A stretch of 64,000 nucleotides of DNA from an uncultured Alistipes sp. (GCA_900770635.1 CAAGLB010000022.1:1-64000), one strand, 5' to 3'; shown: positions 50,455-59,529, counted from the stretch's first letter. Made by a program: numbers and translations. Notes: generated by a model not told the origin, from the sequence alone.

Positions 50455-51803
50455 AGCTCAAAGAAATTTATACGCTCGGCAAACTGCTCCATGACTCTTG
50501 CCATAGCTATACTCTCACGTGGTGTTAGACGTGAGGAGTATGTACGATGGTTGATTATGCACGACACAAACTCCTGAATCTCGTAGCGCAAGCCAGCCTC
50601 ATCCCACTTATAGAAATACTTTTTGTTGCGGTTCTGATCCTCGTATCGTAGCTCGAAATAGTCAGTCTTCCACCAAGGCGATGGCACATAGGCATAGCCC
50701 TGAGTACCCGATATTACAAGGTTACCCTCTGTCTTTACGCCTAAGCCGAGTTGGAACGATGCCACGGCATTGTTGTATAGCATGATACCTCGGGTGTAGA
50801 CGTCTACGCCGTTGTCGTTGAGGCGGCTATATAGGTTAATGTTGCGGTGCTCTGCGCCTAAAAGCTTGATTATGGGGAGCAACGGGTATGATCCCATCTC
50901 GTAGAGCGAGCCACCAGCCTGCTGAGGATCGAGCTCACGTTTGAGGTTCTCCTCGCCCCACAGCTTCGACTCCGAAGCGTCGATACCCACGACATTACCA
51001 ATCAGGCCGCTCTTGATGAGCGTCACAAGGTGGTTGAAGGCGGGGCAATAGGCTGTCTTGTTGGCTTCGAGCAGCACCACATCATGCTCCTTGGCGATGC
51101 GAAAGAGCTCCTCGGCCTCGTCGCCACGCAGCACCATAGGTGTTTCGCACAACACATGTCGGCCATGCTCCAAGGCATATTTTGCCTGATGGTAGTGGCA
51201 CTGGTGAGGTGTGGCAATATATACGGCATCTGACCTATCAACAAGCTCCTCAAACGATGTGAATATTTGGCCAATGCTATGTTGCTTGACAAATGTTGTG
51301 GCTATGGCTATGTCGATGTCGAAAACTCCTGATATGTGTGCCGAGTTGACATGTTGCGACTCCGACACAAACCTTGTGGCAATACGGCCACAACCCACAA
51401 TGCCGATGTTTACGATAGCTTGGCTCTCGGCACGCAGCATTGTTGATGATACGCCCTCGGTACGTGGTAGGTAGACCACTTCGCAAAACTCCTTGAGGTA
51501 GTCGAATTTACCCTCCCAATCTGAGCCTATGGCAAAGATGTCGACATCGTATTTTAGGATGTCGTCAATCTTTTGGCCCATGTAGTCCTCGATAATCACC
51601 TGGTCGACAAATCCTGTGGCTTTCACCGCTTCAACACGCTCCAACACGTTGTTGCGCACGTTGAGCTTGCCACGTTCACGGTCAAAACTGTCGTTGGTCA
51701 CGCCCACAATGAGGTAGTCGCCAAGAGCCTTAGCACGGCGCAACAGGTTGATGTGGCCCTCGTGTAGCAGGTCGTATGTTCCGTATGTTATAACCTTTTT
51801 CAT
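50451..51803 (-). CDS. Cytidylyltransferase fused to a Gfo/Idh/MocA oxidoreductase
   Basis: The 450-residue protein joins two enzymes. Residues 1-130 are a TagD/glycerol-3-phosphate-cytidylyltransferase-like domain (GTYDLLHEGHINLL with HxGH, then RTEGVSSTML matching the conserved ISTT region). Residues ~131-450 are a Gfo/Idh/MocA domain with GCGRIATRF, YIATPHQCHY and the sugar-binding half. The usual catalytic EKP lysine is replaced: the segment reads LCETPMVL. The N-terminal domain probably makes a CDP-alcohol, and the C-terminal domain would act on a linked sugar or polyol. It sits between LicD and SDR genes. Confidence 0.85.
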   Translation of the reverse strand: MKKVITYGTYDLLHEGHINLLRRAKALGDYLIVGVTNDSFDRERGKLNVRNNVLERVEAVKATGFVDQVIIEDYMGQKIDDILKYDVDIFAIGSDWEGKFDYLKEFCEVVYLPRTEGVSSTMLRAESQAIVNIGIVGCGRIATRFVSESQHVNSAHISGVFDIDIAIATTFVKQHSIGQIFTSFEELVDRSDAVYIATPHQCHYHQAKYALEHGRHVLCETPMVLRGDEAEELFRIAKEHDVVLLEANKTAYCPAFNHLVTLIKSGLIGNVVGIDASESKLWGEENLKRELDPQQAGGSLYEMGSYPLLPIIKLLGAEHRNINLYSRLNDNGVDVYTRGIMLYNNAVASFQLGLGVKTEGNLVISGTQGYAYVPSPWWKTDYFELRYEDQNRNKKYFYKWDEAGLRYEIQEFVSCIINHRTYSSRLTPRESIAMARVMEQFAERINFFEL

Positions 51804-51806
51804 GGT

Positions 51807-52637
51807 TTAATTATTTTCGTGTGTACCAAATATCTCGTCACGATACTCGACAGAATGGATGCTACGATATATAGCCTCCTCGGTAGGCATCATACGCCAG
51901 TTGCCGTAGACGTTTGTCAAATAGGCATCCATATCCTTAGGCACAGGCATATCCAGGCCTTCAAACGTAGCGGTGCTAAGCGGAAGTATGTCCTTAATAT
52001 AAAATGTTGACTTTGGCCATGCCATACCCAAGGCATAGTGATACTCGCCTCGTGGGTTGATGAGTCCCACAATGCGCAGTAACGGATTGATTATAAACAG
52101 CGTCATAAACTCCACAATACGCACCATAAGTCGGCGCAACCACCCAATCTTGATGTAGACTGTTGGGTGTTGCAGCGTATCGTAAATCACCTTCGAGGCT
52201 TTTGCTGCGAAGTAGCTTGTTCGCTCAATCGAAAATACATCGATGAACTGTCCTCTGTATTTGAGATATTGGTGGCGCTTTCCTGTGGTCAGAGCACAGC
52301 CCTCACGCTTGCGAAACTTGCCATAAAGGTTGGTGTACTCGGCATCGGTGTGTATCGAGTGATAGACATATTCGCTATTGTCCATCTTGCGCAATATGCG
52401 TTGCAGACGCTTGAAGTCACGACGCATCATCGTAATGTCGATGTCGTCGTCCCAGGGAATAAACCCTCCATGACGTGCTGCGCCGAGCAGTGTGCCCGAG
52501 CTTAGCCACCACTTTATGTTATGCTCTCTGCATATCGCAGCAAGGTCAACGAGCATCGCTACGAGCTCCTTTTGATTCTGCCTTAGCTTCGAACCTTCGG
52601 GGTTATATTCTCGTGTGAAGGGTTGTGCGTCCATCAT
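51807..52637 (-). CDS. LicD family phosphotransferase, second copy
   Basis: The 276-residue protein has the LicD signature WWLSSGTLLGAARHGGFIPWDDDIDI, the catalytic acidic motif of a nucleotidyltransferase-like fold, and a conserved tail with GMAWPKSTFYIKDILPL and VPKDMDAYL. LicD-type enzymes (and the related FKTN/FKRP) transfer phosphocholine or ribitol phosphate from a CDP donor to a glycan. The start at 52637 is chosen because its ATGA overlaps the stop of the upstream LicD gene by 4 nt. A longer frame exists but overlaps that gene extensively. It is clearly paralogous to the preceding protein. Confidence 0.88.
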   Translation of the reverse strand: MMDAQPFTREYNPEGSKLRQNQKELVAMLVDLAAICREHNIKWWLSSGTLLGAARHGGFIPWDDDIDITMMRRDFKRLQRILRKMDNSEYVYHSIHTDAEYTNLYGKFRKREGCALTTGKRHQYLKYRGQFIDVFSIERTSYFAAKASKVIYDTLQHPTVYIKIGWLRRLMVRIVEFMTLFIINPLLRIVGLINPRGEYHYALGMAWPKSTFYIKDILPLSTATFEGLDMPVPKDMDAYLTNVYGNWRMMPTEEAIYRSIHSVEYRDEIFGTHENN

Positions 52638-53488
52638 TGCTCTTTGGTTTGGGTAGTGCCGTATATCTCTTTGATATATTGCTTGTTGTGTATGCATCGC
52701 TTTATTTGCTCGTCATTTGGCAACTCACGCCAAGAGCCATAAACACGTCTAAGATAGGCATCCATATCCTTGGGTACGGGCATGTCGACATCTTCGAACT
52801 TAGCGGTTGTGAGTGGCAGAATATCATCGATGAAGAATGTCGACTTGGCCCAACCTATGCCCAACGAGTAGTGATATTCGCCATGTGGGTTGATAAGTCC
52901 TATGAGGCGTAGTACCGGAAATATTATGCCGAGGCACAACAACTCAACGAATCGAATTAGTGGCTTGCGCAACCATCCTTGACGAATATATGATGTTAGG
53001 TGTTGGATGTTATTGTAGATGACTCCTGCGGCCTTAGCAGCAAAATAGCTGGTGCGCTCGATGGTGAATATGTCGAAGCCTATGCCACGCCACTTATAAT
53101 AGTTGTAGCGTCGATTATCCGACTCGATGCGTCCTGCACGTTTGCGATATTTGGCAAAACAGTTTACATACTCCACATCGCTCGACATGTCGTGAAGCAC
53201 AAACTCTGCGTCGTCGCTATTACGGAGTATGCGCCTAAGGCGGCGATAGTCCTTTCTGAGCATGACTATGTCCATGTCGTCGTCCCAAGGAATGAACCCT
53301 TGGTGGCGTGCTGCGCCAAGTAGCGTGCCTGAGCTTAGCCACCACTCTATGTTGTGCTCCTTGCATATAGCAGCAACCTTATTGAGCATATCGAGAAGCT
53401 CGAGCTGGTCACGACGCAAGGTTGAACCATCGGGGTTGTAGCGCTCACGGAGTTTGACAGAGTCAAACATAAACATATTGTTGCTCAT
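52634..53488 (-). CDS. LicD family phosphotransferase, first copy
   Basis: The 284-residue protein carries the LicD core WWLSSGTLLGAARHQGFIPWDDDMDI and tail VPKDMDAYLRRVYGSWR. It shares most of its sequence pattern with the downstream LicD protein (for example RTSYFAAKA, LIGLINP-GEYHYSLGI-W-KSTF), so the pair arose by tandem duplication. It probably transfers a CDP-linked polyol phosphate or choline-like group to a surface glycan. It is the first gene of the minus-strand operon, divergent from the TagB-like gene. Confidence 0.9.
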   Translation of the reverse strand: MSNNMFMFDSVKLRERYNPDGSTLRRDQLELLDMLNKVAAICKEHNIEWWLSSGTLLGAARHQGFIPWDDDMDIVMLRKDYRRLRRILRNSDDAEFVLHDMSSDVEYVNCFAKYRKRAGRIESDNRRYNYYKWRGIGFDIFTIERTSYFAAKAAGVIYNNIQHLTSYIRQGWLRKPLIRFVELLCLGIIFPVLRLIGLINPHGEYHYSLGIGWAKSTFFIDDILPLTTAKFEDVDMPVPKDMDAYLRRVYGSWRELPNDEQIKRCIHNKQYIKEIYGTTQTKEQ

Positions 53489-53508
53489 AGGTTTTCTTCA
53501 TTATTATG

Positions 53509-53557
53509 CAAATTTAAGCATTTTTTTCGTAAAAGAGTGATAAATTGCTTATCTTTG
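53509..53557. promoter_or_regulatory. Divergent -7 boxes between licD and the TagB-like gene
   Basis: Plus-strand CAAATTTA (53509-53516) reads TAAATTTG for the licD operon, and TATCTTTG (53550-53557) serves the plus-strand gene. The -33 boxes are weak. Each is about 20-30 nt from its start codon. Confidence 0.55.
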
Positions 53558-53585
53558 TATAAATATTCATCATAATGATTGGTCT

Positions 53586-54791
53586 ATGAACAGAGTTGGT
53601 AGTGCAATAGGCTGGGTACTCAGCGGAGCGATAAAGACGTTTGGTAATCTACTATCATTCGTCGTGCGTTGTTTTGTCGACGTGAAGCCTGGTAGGGTAC
53701 TCTGTTGGGCTTACAACTACAAGCAGTATGGCTGCAACCCTCGCTATCTTACCGAGTATATCATTGAGCATCATCCCGATATGGAGGTTGTATGGGTGTT
53801 TCGCAAAGGTGTTGACACTTCGTGTGTCGATAGTCGTGTGAGGTGTGTGAGGTTTCGCTCGTGGGACTATTTCAAGATGGTGGCGAGCGCCGAGTTTCTG
53901 GTTACCAACTCTCGTACCGACCCTTGGCGTGCTTACTGGCATAAGCGCCCCGAGCAGAAATACCTGATGCTATGGCATGGTGGCGCAGCACTCAAACAGG
54001 TGGAGCGTGATGTGGAGGATAAACTTGGCTACGGCTATGTGCGCAAGGCCAAGCGTGATTCCGAGGTATGCGACCTGATGATCTCGGGATGTAGGGCCAA
54101 CACCGAGCTTATACGCCGCAGCTTCTGGTACTCGGGCGAGGTGCTCGAGGAGGGTATTCCCCGCAACGACATGTTCTTCGACAAGGAGCTGCACGCTGCT
54201 GTGCGTCAACGCATATTTCACGACTACAACATTGAGCCTGATAGCCACATTGTGCTCTATGCCCCTACGTTTCGACGCAGTGGCACTATTGAGCCATATC
54301 GCATTGATTGGCAAGAGATTATCCCTCGTCTTGAACAGATGTTTGGCGGCAAAAAGGTTACGCTATTTTTGCGCCTGCACCCCAACCTCTTGGGCAAGGT
54401 CGACACCTCTGTGCTTATGAATCACCCATCGGTCATAGACATGACTCGCTATCACGATATGCAGGAGCTGCTGTGCATAAGTGACATGCTCATCACCGAC
54501 TATTCGAGCTCGATGTTCGACTTTGCAATGTTGGGACGTCCGTGTTTATTGTATGCCTCCGATGTCGAGGAGTACGATCGTGGCTACTACTACGACTTTC
54601 GGGAGTTGCCATTCCCCCTCGCCCGCAATGTCGAGCAGCTGAAAAGCATCATCGAGCAGTTCGACACGGAAAAATACAAAAGCGACCTGGATGATTTTCT
54701 CCAGAATCGCTTAGGTCTTAAAGAACATGGCGTAGCGGCTAAATCATTGGCCGAGTGGATGAACCGCCACTCTATTGCTTCACCCAGATAA
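53586..54791 (+). CDS. CDP-glycerol glycerophosphotransferase family protein (TagB/TagF-like)
   Basis: The 401-residue GT-B-like enzyme contains LMLWHGGAALKQ, then GIPRNDMFF, VLYAPTFRR, the nucleotide-binding region LLCISDMLITDYSSSMFDFAMLGRPCLLY and YDRGYYYDF, the sequence pattern of the TagB/TagF/TarL family. These enzymes polymerise or attach glycerol or ribitol phosphate from CDP-activated donors in wall teichoic acids. In a Gram-negative Bacteroidota the product is more likely a phosphopolyol-decorated polysaccharide or glycolipid. It is divergent from the licD operon, and its 3' end overlaps the convergent lipocalin gene by 20 nt. Confidence 0.9.
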   Translation: MNRVGSAIGWVLSGAIKTFGNLLSFVVRCFVDVKPGRVLCWAYNYKQYGCNPRYLTEYIIEHHPDMEVVWVFRKGVDTSCVDSRVRCVRFRSWDYFKMVASAEFLVTNSRTDPWRAYWHKRPEQKYLMLWHGGAALKQVERDVEDKLGYGYVRKAKRDSEVCDLMISGCRANTELIRRSFWYSGEVLEEGIPRNDMFFDKELHAAVRQRIFHDYNIEPDSHIVLYAPTFRRSGTIEPYRIDWQEIIPRLEQMFGGKKVTLFLRLHPNLLGKVDTSVLMNHPSVIDMTRYHDMQELLCISDMLITDYSSSMFDFAMLGRPCLLYASDVEEYDRGYYYDFRELPFPLARNVEQLKSIIEQFDTEKYKSDLDDFLQNRLGLKEHGVAAKSLAEWMNRHSIASPR

Positions 54792-55290
54792 GCTCTCGGG
54801 TGTCGTATCCACGTCGTTCGGCAATGTCGCATATCTCGCGCCGCGTGGCGGCGTCGAGGTGGCGTGTGCGTGATAGTATCCACAAATATTTGGGCGACTT
54901 GCTGCCAACCAATGCCCACTCATAGTCGTCGTCAAGAGCGAGAATGTTGTAGTCGGAGTAGAATATCCAGAAGAATGACACACGAAGTTGTCCAGGCCTA
55001 TCCCCCGCCTTAGCCTTACCGTACGATGTCTTGCGCTTGCCCGTACGCTGGTTAAGGCCCGTGTTTGTCACCTCTATCATCCCGTCGCTACGCTCGGCAT
55101 AGAATGCCTCGCAATACTCCATATCTCGCTCGAAGCTGTGGTCGAAGCGTGCTATCTCATACCAACGCCCCATATATCGCTTAAGCTCTAAGTTGTTGAC
55201 TGTTGTGCGGTTAATCTCGAATTTCTGCGCCCCGCATTGCAGCGCCCCAAATAGCATTGTTGCCATAAGTAAAATACATGCTTGTTTCAT
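54772..55290 (-). CDS. Lipocalin (Blc-like)
   Basis: The 172-residue protein has a signal peptide (ACILLMATMLFGALQCGAQ; a cysteine lies near the cleavage site but no clear lipobox). The lipocalin motif is YMGRWYEIARFDHSFER, followed by AFYAERSDGMIEVTNTG and the last structural motif YLWILSRTRHLD. It binds hydrophobic ligands such as lysophospholipids in the periplasm. It overlaps the TagB-like gene tail to tail by 20 nt. Confidence 0.9.
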   Translation of the reverse strand: MKQACILLMATMLFGALQCGAQKFEINRTTVNNLELKRYMGRWYEIARFDHSFERDMEYCEAFYAERSDGMIEVTNTGLNQRTGKRKTSYGKAKAGDRPGQLRVSFFWIFYSDYNILALDDDYEWALVGSKSPKYLWILSRTRHLDAATRREICDIAERRGYDTRELIWVKQ

Positions 55291-55355
55291 ACCTCCTAAA
55301 AGAGCATATACCGTGCCAAAACGAAGAATTATTTTTCTCCATATTTTAGCAAAAT

Positions 55356-55386
55356 TTTGTTGTTATTAAAATTATTTTTATCTTTG
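55356..55386 (+). promoter_or_regulatory. Promoter for the 55414 small gene
   Basis: TTTG (55356-55359), a 19-nt spacer and TATCTTTG (55379-55386) form a consensus promoter, 27 nt from the GTG start. Confidence 0.75.
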
Positions 55387-55413
55387 CCCGTGGAATAGTT
55401 AAAACTAATAATT

Positions 55414-55797
55414 GTGGAAAAACTATTACGAAATATTATTCCAATTTTTCTCTTTGCTATCATCTTCATGGGTGGTGCTGAGGTGTCGGATTCCTTCTCG
55501 GTCGAGGGTTCGACAGAGGATGCAACCCTTAAAATCGAGCAAGCCTACTTCGACGATATATCCGAAACATCAATATTTTGCAATCTGCGCCAAGCAGTAC
55601 GAGCAGCGTCGATGCGTCAATTAAGTTCGCTGAGGCGCACAAACAATGCGCATCGCAACAATTTCGAGTTTACAAAATCGGGCAAGGTTATCAATTCGAG
55701 TGTTATAAATTTTATCCAAAAAGAATCCCTAATCGCTTATGTTTCGTTTATCGGGTTGGTGCATAGATTTATCCGACTCGGTAAGCTTGTTATTTAG
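55414..55797 (+). CDS. Small membrane/secreted protein of unknown function
   Basis: The 127-residue frame starts with GTG (EKLLRNIIPIFLFAIIFMGGAEVS...). It has an N-terminal hydrophobic helix acting as signal or anchor, then a mixed region with two arginine-rich segments (LRQAVRAASMRQLSSLRRTNNAHRNN) and a second hydrophobic stretch (LIAYVSFIGLVHRFI). No family is recognised. The consensus promoter directly upstream and the ~60-nt gap to the phosphate transporter gene make it likely to be real and perhaps co-transcribed. The GTG start is unusual in this window. Confidence 0.55.
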   Translation: MEKLLRNIIPIFLFAIIFMGGAEVSDSFSVEGSTEDATLKIEQAYFDDISETSIFCNLRQAVRAASMRQLSSLRRTNNAHRNNFEFTKSGKVINSSVINFIQKESLIAYVSFIGLVHRFIRLGKLVI

Positions 55798-55858
55798 TAA
55801 TGGTTTTACTATCAGGTGCTTATAACAAAACTATTACTAAACAAATAAAAATCAGATT

Positions 55859-57595
55859 ATGGATATTTTTCAGATATTTACGCTTTTAGGAGCCTTGGGT
55901 ATGTTCCTCTATGGAATGAACCTCATGAGCTCTGGACTTCAGAAGGCTGCGGGCGATAAGCTTCGTGGCTTCCTCTCGGCCATGACCTCTAACCCATTTA
56001 AGGGTGTGTTGACAGGTCTTGGTGTTACCTCTGTCATTCAGTCGTCATCGGCAACAACCGTCATGGTTGTGAGCTTCGTTAACGCTGGCTTGCTCACCTT
56101 GGCGCAGGCAATCAGCGTCATCATGGGTGCTAACATCGGAACTACCGTCACAGCATGGTTAGTAGCGTGGCTTGGCTTTAAGGCCGACATCTCGATTCTT
56201 GCTATTCCACTTATGGCGCTCGGCTTCTTGTTCTCGAACTCTAAGAAGAATCAGCGTCAGAACATCGGCGAGCTTATCGTAGGCTTCTGCCTCTTGTTCC
56301 TCGGTCTTTCGTTCATGAAAGAGTCGGTGCCCGACCTTCGTGAGACTCCCGAGGTGCTAAACTTTGTTACTGCATGGTCGAGTCATGGTTTTAGCTCGGT
56401 GCTTATCTTCTTGGTATTCGGCACAGTGCTCACATTGGTGCTTCAGTCATCATCGGCAACAATGGCCATCACACTTATCATGCTCAGCATGGGATGGATT
56501 CCTTTCAACATGGCTTGCGCAATGGTGCTTGGCGAGAACATAGGTACTACTATCACTGCCAACATCGCTGCTGCTGTGGGTAACACCCAGGCTAAGCGTG
56601 CAGCAATGTCGCACACCATATTCAACCTATTTGGCGTTGTTTGGGCACTGATACTCTTTAAGCCATTCTTGCAGTTGGTGGGCCTTATCACCGAGAACGT
56701 GTTTGGTGTTCCTAACCCTGCTGCCGAGGGCTTTGCCGTGAGCGAGGAGGTTGCTGGCAGCAGCACAGCAGCGTTGTATGGCCTATCGATGTTGCACACC
56801 CTGTTCAACACCATCAACACATTTGTCCTCATCTGGTTTGTTAAGTTTATCGAGAAGGCTGTTGTCAAGATTATCAAGACTCCTAAGAATCAGGAGAACG
56901 AGGCCTTCCGCCTTAAATACATCTCGGCAGGTCCTCTTGCGACACCTGAGCTGGCTACCGAGCAGGCATTCAACGAGATTATCCACTTTGCACAAATATC
57001 TCGCAACGGCCTTGGCTACACTCGTGAGGCACTGCTCGAGAAGAAGGCAGATAAGTTTGAGAATCTCCGCAAGCAGCTTGTTAAGTACGAGGAGATTTCG
57101 GATAGAATAGAGTATGAGATTGCATCATTCTTGAATGCCTTGTCGGCAGAGGATATCAGCGAGTCGACATCGGTGCGTGTTAAGGCTATGTACAAGATTA
57201 TCGGCGAGTTGGAGTCGTTGGGCGACTCGGGCGAGGCTATCAGCCGTATTCTTTCACGCCGCAATATCCACAAGAAGTCGTTTGACGAGGCTACTCTATC
57301 TAATCTTTGCGATATGGTGTCTGCGGTAGATGCAGCGTACGAGGCTATGCTCGAGAATCTTAGTGCGGCACATGCTGGCACATTGACAGATATTCTTAAT
57401 GCCTACAACGCCGAGGAGCACATCAACACCCTACGCAACAACCTTCGTGACATAGAGATCGAGGGCCTTGAGGATGGTGGCAAGAACTATCAGACGAGCG
57501 TCTACTACATGGATATTGTGAATGAGTTGGAGCGCATGGGTGACTTCATCATCAACATATCGCAGGCTCTCGAGCGCTCGTTCATTGAGAAATAA
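55859..57595 (+). CDS. Na+/phosphate cotransporter (NptA-like) with PhoU-like domain
   Basis: The 578-residue protein has two inverted repeats of the Na/Pi cotransporter family, each with the QSSSAT motif (SVIQSSSATTVMVV near residue 60 and LVLQSSSATMAITLI near 200), around eight membrane helices, and a C-terminal helical PhoU-like domain (about 370-578: AFNEIIHFAQISRNGLGYTREALLEKKADKFENLRKQ). It imports inorganic phosphate driven by sodium. The PhoU-like domain may couple it to phosphate sensing. It precedes the SLC13-type gene by 17 nt, so both anion transporters likely form one transcript. Confidence 0.92.
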   Translation: MDIFQIFTLLGALGMFLYGMNLMSSGLQKAAGDKLRGFLSAMTSNPFKGVLTGLGVTSVIQSSSATTVMVVSFVNAGLLTLAQAISVIMGANIGTTVTAWLVAWLGFKADISILAIPLMALGFLFSNSKKNQRQNIGELIVGFCLLFLGLSFMKESVPDLRETPEVLNFVTAWSSHGFSSVLIFLVFGTVLTLVLQSSSATMAITLIMLSMGWIPFNMACAMVLGENIGTTITANIAAAVGNTQAKRAAMSHTIFNLFGVVWALILFKPFLQLVGLITENVFGVPNPAAEGFAVSEEVAGSSTAALYGLSMLHTLFNTINTFVLIWFVKFIEKAVVKIIKTPKNQENEAFRLKYISAGPLATPELATEQAFNEIIHFAQISRNGLGYTREALLEKKADKFENLRKQLVKYEEISDRIEYEIASFLNALSAEDISESTSVRVKAMYKIIGELESLGDSGEAISRILSRRNIHKKSFDEATLSNLCDMVSAVDAAYEAMLENLSAAHAGTLTDILNAYNAEEHINTLRNNLRDIEIEGLEDGGKNYQTSVYYMDIVNELERMGDFIINISQALERSFIEK

Positions 57596-57612
57596 ACAAT
57601 AAAAAGTTGGCT

Positions 57613-59496
57613 ATGATAACAACAATCGTCATCTTGCTTGTTGCGGCAGCACTCTTCGTTAGCGGAAAGGTGCGTTCCGACCTTGTGGCTATATGTGCCC
57701 TGTTGGCGCTTCTGCTATCGCAGATTCTAACACCAAGCGAGGCCCTTGCGGGATTCTCGAACACCACCGTGATCATGATGGTGGGACTCTTCATCGTTGG
57801 TGGCGGTATCTTCCAGACAGGCCTTGCCAAGATGATTGGTGGTCAGGTGATTAAGCTCGCAGGAACAAGCCAAACACGCCTCTTTCTTCTCGTGATGCTT
57901 GTTACAGCCCTCATTGGCGGCTTTGTGAGCAACACGGGTACTGTGGCGCTCATGCTACCTATTGTTGTTAGTATGGCAGCCTATGCTGGAACATCATCAC
58001 GCCGCCTGCTCATGCCTCTTGCCTTTGCAAGTAGCCTGGGCGGCATGATGACACTTATCGGTACACCTCCCAACCTCATCATCCAAGAGACCTTATCGAG
58101 TGCTAAGGCCGATGGCTTAGTTGCCTCGTCGATACCCGATATCGAGTTTTTCACTTTTCTGCCTGTGGGCATCATAACCTTGGTTGTGGGCATTGCGGTG
58201 CTTATGCCCCTGACCAAGATATTTTTGACTCCTAAGGACTCGGAGAAGCAGAAGAAGCAGTCGGGCAAAACCCTCAACGAGCTGGTGCACGAGTATGGCT
58301 TGGCCGACAACCTGTTCAGAGTGCATGTCGTTGACTCCTCGGATGTTATCGGCAAGACTATCGTTGAGCTGGATATCTATCGCAAGTATGGCATCAACGT
58401 CATGGAGCTACGTCGTAGTGCCGGACATAATAAGTTTGTGCGCACCGTAAACCAGCAGCTCGCATCGCCCATGCTTATGTTGCAGAAGGACGATGTGTTG
58501 TATCTGTCGGGTGATGCTGAGCGTGTGCAGCAGATGGCCGAGGAGTTTAAGCTAAAACTTCTTGACATACACACCGATGAGATTGAGGGCAGCTCGTCAA
58601 ATGCCTCGCTCGACTTCTACGATATTGGCATCGCCGAGATTCTCATCATGCCCTCATCGTCGATGATCAATCGTAAGATTATGGACGTTGGCTTCCGCAG
58701 CAAGTTCAATATCAACGTATTGGGTATTCGTCGTGGTCATGGCTACCTACTACACGACCTGGGCAACGAGAAGATTCACGACTCGGATGTGTTGTTGGTG
58801 CAGGGCGCTTGGAAGGATATAGCACGTCTGCGTAACGAGTCAACGAACTGGGTGGTCTTGGGCGAGCCTCTGCAAGAGGCAGCAAAGGTGACGCTCGACT
58901 ATAAAGCGCCTATGGCTGCGCTTATTATGGTTGCCATGATTGTGCTTATGGTCGTTGACTCCATTCCCGTAGCCCCTGTCACTGCGGTGTTGTTGGCAGC
59001 TATATTGATGGTCATCACAGGCTGTGTGCGTAGCGTTGAGGCGGCGTATAAGACTATTAATTGGCAGACCATAGTTCTTTTTGCGGCTATGTTGCCTATG
59101 TCGACAGCCCTCGAAAAGACAGGTGTGTCAACAGCCATTGCCGACTTTATTGTTAACACCGTTGGCTCGAGTGGCACGTATGTGGCGTTGGCAGCAGTAT
59201 ATTTTGCTACTTCGGTAATGACAATATTTATCAGCAATACGGTTACAGCTGTGCTTATGGCGCCTATCGCCTTGCAGTGTGCCATTGGCATCGGCGTTAG
59301 CCCTGTGCCCTTCCTCTTTGCTGTTACCGTTGCGGCATCTATGTGTTTTGCGTCGCCATTCTCAACGCCACCAAATGCCCTTGTGATGCCCGCAGGCCAA
59401 TACACCTTTATGGATTATATCAAGGTTGGCTTGCCGCTACAAATAATTATGGGTATAGTGATGATATTTGTCTTACCGCTACTCTTTGCATTCTAA
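57613..59496 (+). CDS. SLC13/ArsB-type anion permease with two RCK (TrkA-C) domains
   Basis: The 627-residue protein has two halves of membrane helices separated by a soluble region (about 205-420) with two TrkA-C-like domains (VVDSSDVIGKTIVELDIYRKYGINVMELRR and MPSSSMINRKIMDVGFRSKFNINVLGIRRG). Transport motifs are GFSNTTVIMMVGLFIVGGG, NTGTVALMLP, IGTPPNL and the symmetric FISNTVTAVLMAP and SPFSTPPNALV. This is the SLC13/CitMHS-like group that carries sulfate, dicarboxylates or related anions. The start is placed at ATG 57613; TTG at 57607 is in frame. A strong terminator follows. Confidence 0.88.
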   Translation: MITTIVILLVAAALFVSGKVRSDLVAICALLALLLSQILTPSEALAGFSNTTVIMMVGLFIVGGGIFQTGLAKMIGGQVIKLAGTSQTRLFLLVMLVTALIGGFVSNTGTVALMLPIVVSMAAYAGTSSRRLLMPLAFASSLGGMMTLIGTPPNLIIQETLSSAKADGLVASSIPDIEFFTFLPVGIITLVVGIAVLMPLTKIFLTPKDSEKQKKQSGKTLNELVHEYGLADNLFRVHVVDSSDVIGKTIVELDIYRKYGINVMELRRSAGHNKFVRTVNQQLASPMLMLQKDDVLYLSGDAERVQQMAEEFKLKLLDIHTDEIEGSSSNASLDFYDIGIAEILIMPSSSMINRKIMDVGFRSKFNINVLGIRRGHGYLLHDLGNEKIHDSDVLLVQGAWKDIARLRNESTNWVVLGEPLQEAAKVTLDYKAPMAALIMVAMIVLMVVDSIPVAPVTAVLLAAILMVITGCVRSVEAAYKTINWQTIVLFAAMLPMSTALEKTGVSTAIADFIVNTVGSSGTYVALAAVYFATSVMTIFISNTVTAVLMAPIALQCAIGIGVSPVPFLFAVTVAASMCFASPFSTPPNALVMPAGQYTFMDYIKVGLPLQIIMGIVMIFVLPLLFAF

Positions 59497-59500
59497 ACAG

Positions 59501-59525
59501 TAAAAGGCTCGAATCGAGCCTTTTA
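59501..59525 (+). terminator. Bidirectional terminator
   Basis: TAAAAGGCTCG-AAT-CGAGCCTTTTA, an 11-bp perfect stem with T/A ends, lies between the converging SLC13-type and kinase genes. Confidence 0.9.
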
Positions 59526-59529
59526 TTGT

